From an uncultured Clostridiaceae bacterium (GTDB lineage Bacteria; Bacillota; Clostridia; TANB77; CAG-508): a stretch of 8,533 nt of DNA. Numbering within the stretch: position 1 is the stretch's first letter; every line of letters starts with the position of its first letter. The notes under the pieces are model-generated. The model was not told where the DNA came from and did no database searches. It saw nothing but the letters and a program-made list of their open reading frames with translations. Below, piece by piece: positions 5,239 to 8,533 of this stretch. The DNA lies in assembly GCA_958402495.1 (NCBI GenBank), contig CATXTS010000087.1, positions 1-8,533 of the forward strand. Reading direction: 5' to 3'. Made by a program: the position numbers and the translations under genes.

Positions 5239-6189
5239 ATGTTAAAAATGTATAATACAGATATGCAAACAAACATAACAGAAGAAACAAAAGAATTTAA
5301 AAGAGGAAATTGGATAAATTTAGTTGCCCCGACTGAAAATGAGATAAAAAAAGTTTGCGAAAATGTACATATACAAGAAGATTTTATTAGATATGCTTTA
5401 GACTTTGAAGAAAAAGCTAGAATTGATGTAGAAGAAGAAGACCAAACTATTTTATTTATTGTAGATGTACCTTTTATAGAAACAGAAAATGAAAATGAAG
5501 AATATTCTACAATGCCTTTGGGAATGATTGTTGTAAGAGATGATTATTTTATAACCGTATCTTTGAAAAAAAGTAAGATTATAGAAGATTTAGAAAAAAT
5601 TAGGTTAAAGACAATTTGTACTTATAAAAAAAGTAGATTATTATTACAAATTTTTTATAAAAATGCATCTGAATATTTAAAGTATTTAAAAAGAATTAAT
5701 AAAGAAACAGAAATAGCAGAAAGTGTTTTAAAAACGTCTTTAAAAAATAAAGAACTTTTAAAAATGTTAAGTTTAGAGAAGAGTTTAGTTTATTTTACAA
5801 CTTCTTTAAAATCAAATGAAGTGGTTATGGAGAAGACGTTAAGAGGAAAAACAATAAAATTATATGAAGAAGATGAGGATATTCTAGAAGATGCCATTAT
5901 AGAGAATAAACAAGCCATTGAAATGGCAAAAATATATAGCGATATCTTAAATGGAACCATGGATGCTTACGCATCTATCATTTCTAATAATCTAAATGGT
6001 GTTATGAAATTTTTAACATCTATTACTATTATTTTAGCAATTCCTACCATGATTGCTAGTTACTGGGGTATGAATGTAAGAGTGCCATTACAAGATAATC
6101 CATTAGGATTTGTAATCGTAGTTGCTTTCTCTATTATTCTTGGTGTCATAGCAATGTTATGGTTAAAAAGAAAAGATATGTTAGATTAA
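5239..6189 (+). CDS. CorA-family divalent metal ion transporter
   Basis: The 316-residue product is a CorA/MIT-family channel, which as a homopentamer moves Mg2+ (in some members Co2+, Ni2+ or Zn2+) across the cytoplasmic membrane. A long, acidic, helix-rich cytoplasmic domain spans about 1-250. Two C-terminal membrane helices follow at about 257-276 and 288-308, with the family signature YWGMN between them (Gly277-Met278-Asn279, the selectivity loop). The protein ends in a basic tail, WLKRKDMLD. Length and layout are normal for the family. The ATG at 5239 is preferred over the upstream TTG at 5179 because AGGGGTGAG lies just before it and the promoter covers the longer start. It is divergent from the 92-residue gene and shares with it an intergenic region with repeated elements. 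Substrate choice among divalent metals cannot be read from sequence. No Mg2+ riboswitch fits in the short leader. Confidence 0.93.
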   Translation: MLKMYNTDMQTNITEETKEFKRGNWINLVAPTENEIKKVCENVHIQEDFIRYALDFEEKARIDVEEEDQTILFIVDVPFIETENENEEYSTMPLGMIVVRDDYFITVSLKKSKIIEDLEKIRLKTICTYKKSRLLLQIFYKNASEYLKYLKRINKETEIAESVLKTSLKNKELLKMLSLEKSLVYFTTSLKSNEVVMEKTLRGKTIKLYEEDEDILEDAIIENKQAIEMAKIYSDILNGTMDAYASIISNNLNGVMKFLTSITIILAIPTMIASYWGMNVRVPLQDNPLGFVIVVAFSIILGVIAMLWLKRKDMLD

Positions 6190-6273
6190 AAAGAAAAAAC
6201 GAATAATATCTCTAAGACTGCATACACTAAAAATGAATAAAAAACAATAGGAAAAGAAAGGGATGTTAGGCAT

Positions 6274-6465
6274 ATGAAAATTATAGATAAAATCGCTTTA
6301 GTATTAGTGATTATAGGTGCTATTAACTGGGGATTAATCGGTATATTTAATTTTAACTTAGTTGCGACTATCTTTGGAGATATGACAATTATTAGTAGAA
6401 TTATATATGCATTAGTTGGAATCTCTGGTTTATGGGCAATCAAGTTGTTATTTGATAAAGATTAA
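6274..6465 (+). CDS. DUF378 family small membrane protein
   Basis: The 63-residue product matches DUF378 (PF04070, YuzA-like) over its full length. It has the conserved stretch IGAINWGLIGIFNFNLV (14-30), then FGD (34-36) and SRIIYALVGISGLW (41-54). Two hydrophobic segments at about 5-26 and 40-60 predict a two-pass membrane protein. The function of the family is unknown. AAAGGGA lies ten bases before the ATG. It follows the CorA gene on the same strand with an 84-base gap that shows neither a terminator nor a convincing promoter, so the two may be co-transcribed; a weak TTAGAT-17-TAATAT pair (6181-6209) is the only promoter candidate. It ends in its own terminator. Confidence 0.93.
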   Translation: MKIIDKIALVLVIIGAINWGLIGIFNFNLVATIFGDMTIISRIIYALVGISGLWAIKLLFDKD

Positions 6466-6467
6466 TA

Positions 6468-6497
6468 AAAAATGTGATGAATTTTCATCACATTTTT
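6468..6497 (+). terminator. Terminator after the DUF378 gene
   Basis: AAAAATGTGATGA (6468-6480) pairs perfectly with TCATCACATTTTT (6485-6497), 13 bp around loop ATTT, ending in a T-run. It begins two bases after the stop codon. Confidence 0.9.
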
Positions 6498-6515
6498 CTT
6501 TTTCCTTAGGGAGAC

Positions 6516-6544
6516 TTGAAAAAAACAGTAAAATCTTGTATAAT
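6516..6544 (+). promoter_or_regulatory. Promoter of the ABC-F gene
   Basis: TTGAAA (6516-6521) and a perfect TATAAT (6539-6544) with a 17-base spacer, just downstream of the DUF378 terminator. Transcription should start near 6551. The leader is only about 24 bases, too short for the attenuation structures seen before antibiotic-resistance ABC-F genes. Confidence 0.8.
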
Positions 6545-6558
6545 AGCAAAAGCAAACT

Positions 6559-6566
6559 TAAGGAGG
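6559..6566 (+). promoter_or_regulatory. Ribosome binding site fixing the ABC-F start
   Basis: TAAGGAGG, full complementarity to the 16S 3' end, eight bases before the ATG at 6575. It lies downstream of the promoter and rules out the frame-open extension back to 6416, which crosses the DUF378 terminator. Confidence 0.9.
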
Positions 6567-6574
6567 AAAAAAGA

Positions 6575-8155
6575 ATGTTAAATACAATCGGTGTAACGAT
6601 TCGTTTTGGAAAAAGAACGTTATTTGAAGATGTCAATATAAAATTTAATAAAGGCTCTTGTTATGGGATCATTGGTGCCAATGGTGCAGGAAAATCTACC
6701 TTTTTGAAAGTCCTATCAGGAGAAATAGAACCAAGTAAAGGCGAAGTAACTATGGAAAAGGGAGAAAGACTATCTGTTTTGAAACAAGACCACTTTGCAT
6801 TTGAAGAATATACTGTATTAGATACAGTTATTATGGGAAATGAACAATTATATAAAATCATGAAAGAAAAAGAAGCTATATATAGCAAACCAGACTTTAA
6901 TGAAGAAGATGGTATGAAAGCAGCAAAATTAGAAGAAAAGTTTGCGGAATTAGATGGTTGGAATGCGGAATCTGACGCAGCAGTTTTATTAAATGATTTA
7001 GGGATTCCAGCAGAAAACCATTATAAATACATGCATGAATTAGAAGCAAAAGAGAAAGTAAAGGTTTTATTAGCACAAGCTTTATTTGGAAATCCAGATA
7101 TTTTACTATTGGACGAGCCTACTAATGACTTAGATTTAAAAACAATCAATTGGCTAGAAGAATTTTTAATTAATTTTGAAAATACAGTAATTGTTGTATC
7201 ACACGACCGTTATTTTTTAAATAAGGTATGTACCAATATAGCAGATGTAGATTTTGGACAAATCAAAGTGTATCCAGGTAACTATGATTTCTGGTATGAA
7301 TCCAGTCAATTATTACAAAAACAAATGAGAGAAGCAAATAAGAAAAAAGAAGAAAAAATAAAAGAATTACAAGCATTTATTGCTAGATTTAGTGCTAATG
7401 CATCAAAATCGAAACAAGCAACTTCTAGAAAAAAGTCTTTGGAAAAAATCGAATTAGAAGATATAAAACCATCGAATAGACGTTATCCTTATATTGACTT
7501 TAAACCAGATAGAGAACCTGGAAAAGAAATTTTAAAAGTAAAACATGTTTCAAAAACAATTAATGGAGAAAAGCTATTAGATGACGTTTCATTTGTAGTA
7601 AAACCAGGGGATAAAATTGCATTTTTAGCAGATAACGAAAATGCTAAAACCGTCTTATTCCAAATAATAGCTGGAGAAATAGAACCAGATGAAGGAGAAA
7701 TTGAATGGGGAACAACCATTACGAATAGCTATTTCCCTAAAGATAATAATTATTTATTTGAAGAAGATATGACATTAACAGATTGGCTAAGACAATATTC
7801 AAAAGATCCAGATGAAACTTATGTAAGAAGTTTTTTAGGTAGAATGCTATTTTCAGGAGAGGAAGCTTTAAAATATGTGAAGGTGCTTTCCGGAGGAGAG
7901 AAAGTAAGGTGTGTATTATCTAAAATGATGCTTTCTGGCGCTAATTTATTAATTATGGATGAACCAACAAACCATCTAGATATGGAAAGTATAACAGCCT
8001 TAAATGAGGGAATGACAAAATTTAAAGGTAATATTTTATTTACTTCACATGATCACCAGTTAACCCAAACCGTTGCTAATCGAATTATAGATATTCAATT
8101 AAATAAAGTAATAGATAAAGAAGTGACATATAACGAATATTTGGGAATTGAATAA
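6575..8155 (+). CDS. ABC-F family ATPase (YkpA/YbiT-like translation factor)
   Basis: The 526-residue product has two ATP-binding cassettes and no membrane segments, the ABC-F layout. These soluble proteins bind the ribosomal E site and act on stalled or initiating ribosomes. Cassette 1 has Walker A GANGAGKST (34-42), Walker B DILLLDEPTND (175-185) and SHDR (209-212). Between the cassettes lies the charged linker (about 245-305) with AFIARFSANASKSKQATSRK. Cassette 2 has signature LSGGEKVR (438-445), Walker B NLLIMDEPTNHLD (457-469) and SHD (491-493). Two motifs are degenerate: the first signature reads LEAKEKVK (156-163) instead of LSGGEKVK, and the second Walker A reads ADNENAKT (352-359) instead of GxxGxGKS/T. 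I recall similar drift in the YkpA/YbiT branch, so these may be clade features. Length and linker suit that branch better than resistance-type ABC-F proteins. It is a single gene with its own promoter, strong ribosome site and terminator. Confidence 0.92.
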   Translation: MLNTIGVTIRFGKRTLFEDVNIKFNKGSCYGIIGANGAGKSTFLKVLSGEIEPSKGEVTMEKGERLSVLKQDHFAFEEYTVLDTVIMGNEQLYKIMKEKEAIYSKPDFNEEDGMKAAKLEEKFAELDGWNAESDAAVLLNDLGIPAENHYKYMHELEAKEKVKVLLAQALFGNPDILLLDEPTNDLDLKTINWLEEFLINFENTVIVVSHDRYFLNKVCTNIADVDFGQIKVYPGNYDFWYESSQLLQKQMREANKKKEEKIKELQAFIARFSANASKSKQATSRKKSLEKIELEDIKPSNRRYPYIDFKPDREPGKEILKVKHVSKTINGEKLLDDVSFVVKPGDKIAFLADNENAKTVLFQIIAGEIEPDEGEIEWGTTITNSYFPKDNNYLFEEDMTLTDWLRQYSKDPDETYVRSFLGRMLFSGEEALKYVKVLSGGEKVRCVLSKMMLSGANLLIMDEPTNHLDMESITALNEGMTKFKGNILFTSHDHQLTQTVANRIIDIQLNKVIDKEVTYNEYLGIE

Positions 8156-8160
8156 TTAAG

Positions 8161-8197
8161 AAAATACATTGTATGATACATAATACAATGTATTTTT
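8161..8197 (+). terminator. Terminator of the ABC-F gene
   Basis: AAAATACATTGTAT (8161-8174) pairs with ATACAATGTATTTT (8183-8196), 14 perfect pairs around an 8-base loop, ending in five T. It starts five bases after the stop codon. Confidence 0.85.
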
Positions 8198-8333
8198 GTA
8201 TAAAACAGAGAATCAATATAAATTAATAATAGTAATTATTTTTGAAGTTTAATCAATGTTATAATAAAATATGAAAATCCTATATTTGTAAAAATGAAGT
8301 GCAATAAAAAATAGTTACATTAATTTATAAAAT
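8198..8333. other. Non-coding AT-rich stretch before the tandem repeat
   Basis: This stretch is almost entirely A and T with scattered G or C and no open frame worth reporting on either strand. No promoter can be called reliably, because TATAAT-like strings arise by chance in this composition. It leads straight into the tandem repeat. Confidence 0.6.
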
Positions 8334-8533
8334 AAATAAAAATATTATTATTTTTAAAATAAAGAAATAATAAATAATATAATAAAACAGAATAATTATT
8401 TTTATAAAAATAAAATAAATTAAAAATAATTTTATAGATAATAAAAAACAAATAAAAATATTATTATTTTTAAAATATAAGAAATAATAAATAATATAAT
8501 AAAACAGAATAATTATTTTTATAAAAATAAAAT
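8334..8533. repeat. Long AT-rich tandem repeat, period 116/117 bp, running off the window
   Basis: A full unit (8334-8449) is followed directly by the first 84 bases of a second unit (8450-8533). The two are identical over that length except for one extra T in the second copy (8478). Each unit holds an inverted repeat (TAAAAAT/ATTTTTA at 8337-8343 and 8350-8356) and an 18-bp perfect palindrome TTATTTTTATAAAAATAA (8396-8413, again at 8513-8530). G and C are nearly absent. No open frame is present. The array is cut by the window end, so its copy number is unknown. Confidence 0.85.

Noticed and set aside
6416..6574. N-terminal extension of the ABC-F protein by 53 residues
   Set aside because: The extension overlaps the end of the DUF378 gene, its terminator and the ABC-F promoter. 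The ATG at 6575 has a perfect TAAGGAGG and matches the family N-terminus.
8311..8321. TAGTTACAT near the right end as a fourth copy of the 5051-5135 element
   Set aside because: Only nine bases match and the local composition is almost all A/T, so I treat it as chance.
8334..8533. CRISPR array
   Set aside because: The repeat is one long unit duplicated in tandem without distinct spacers, and no cas gene is present.

Overview
The window is strongly AT-rich (roughly 30% G+C by eye). Its Shine-Dalgarno sites are strong (AAGGAG, AAGGAGG), its promoters are sigma-A type (TTGACA-17-TATAAT) and its terminators are classical hairpin plus U-tract. Together with the gene families present (DUF1858, VanW/G5, DUF378, a CBM25/53-like module, a YkpA/YbiT-like ABC-F), this points to a low-GC Bacillota, most likely a Clostridia-type chromosome. 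I see no transposase, integrase, phage structural gene or CRISPR array; most of the window reads as core chromosome.

Layout from left to right. (1) A 61-residue DUF1858 protein, followed by a tRNA operon Lys(TTT)-Glu(TTC)-Thr(TGT) with its own promoter and terminator; an unusually strong hairpin lies between the Lys and Glu genes. (2) A short-chain dehydrogenase/reductase, probably of the EF-P 5-aminopentanone reductase (YmfI) type, broken by one extra base at about 1181. It ends in a bidirectional terminator shared with the minus-strand pair. (3) On the minus strand, an XRE regulator with an S24/LexA-like C-terminal domain that lacks the usual Ser/Lys dyad, and downstream of it a small cytoplasmic carbohydrate-binding protein with its own promoter; a perfect 9+9 bp inverted repeat lies just upstream of that promoter. 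(4) On the plus strand, a 531-residue membrane-anchored VanW/G5 protein, then a stand-alone tRNA-Lys(CTT) with its own promoter and terminator. (5) On the minus strand, a 92-residue protein I do not recognise, of higher G+C (about 40%) than its surroundings. It is divergent from a CorA-type metal transporter, and the intergenic gap carries three copies of a 13-bp element, TTAGTTACATAAA. (6) A DUF378 membrane protein, then a 526-residue ABC-F ATPase. (7) A terminal non-coding stretch of extreme A+T content holding a long tandem repeat with a 116/117-bp period that runs off the window.

Most genes are independent transcription units with their own promoter and terminator. The likely functional links are the XRE regulator with its carbohydrate-binding neighbour, the divergent small protein and CorA transporter sharing a possible operator region, and the translation theme (tRNAs, ABC-F, possible EF-P modification enzyme), which may be coincidental. 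The best candidates for something undescribed are the small unrecognised protein with its operator-like repeats and the regulator/CBM pair. Neither is shown by sequence alone to be a new system.
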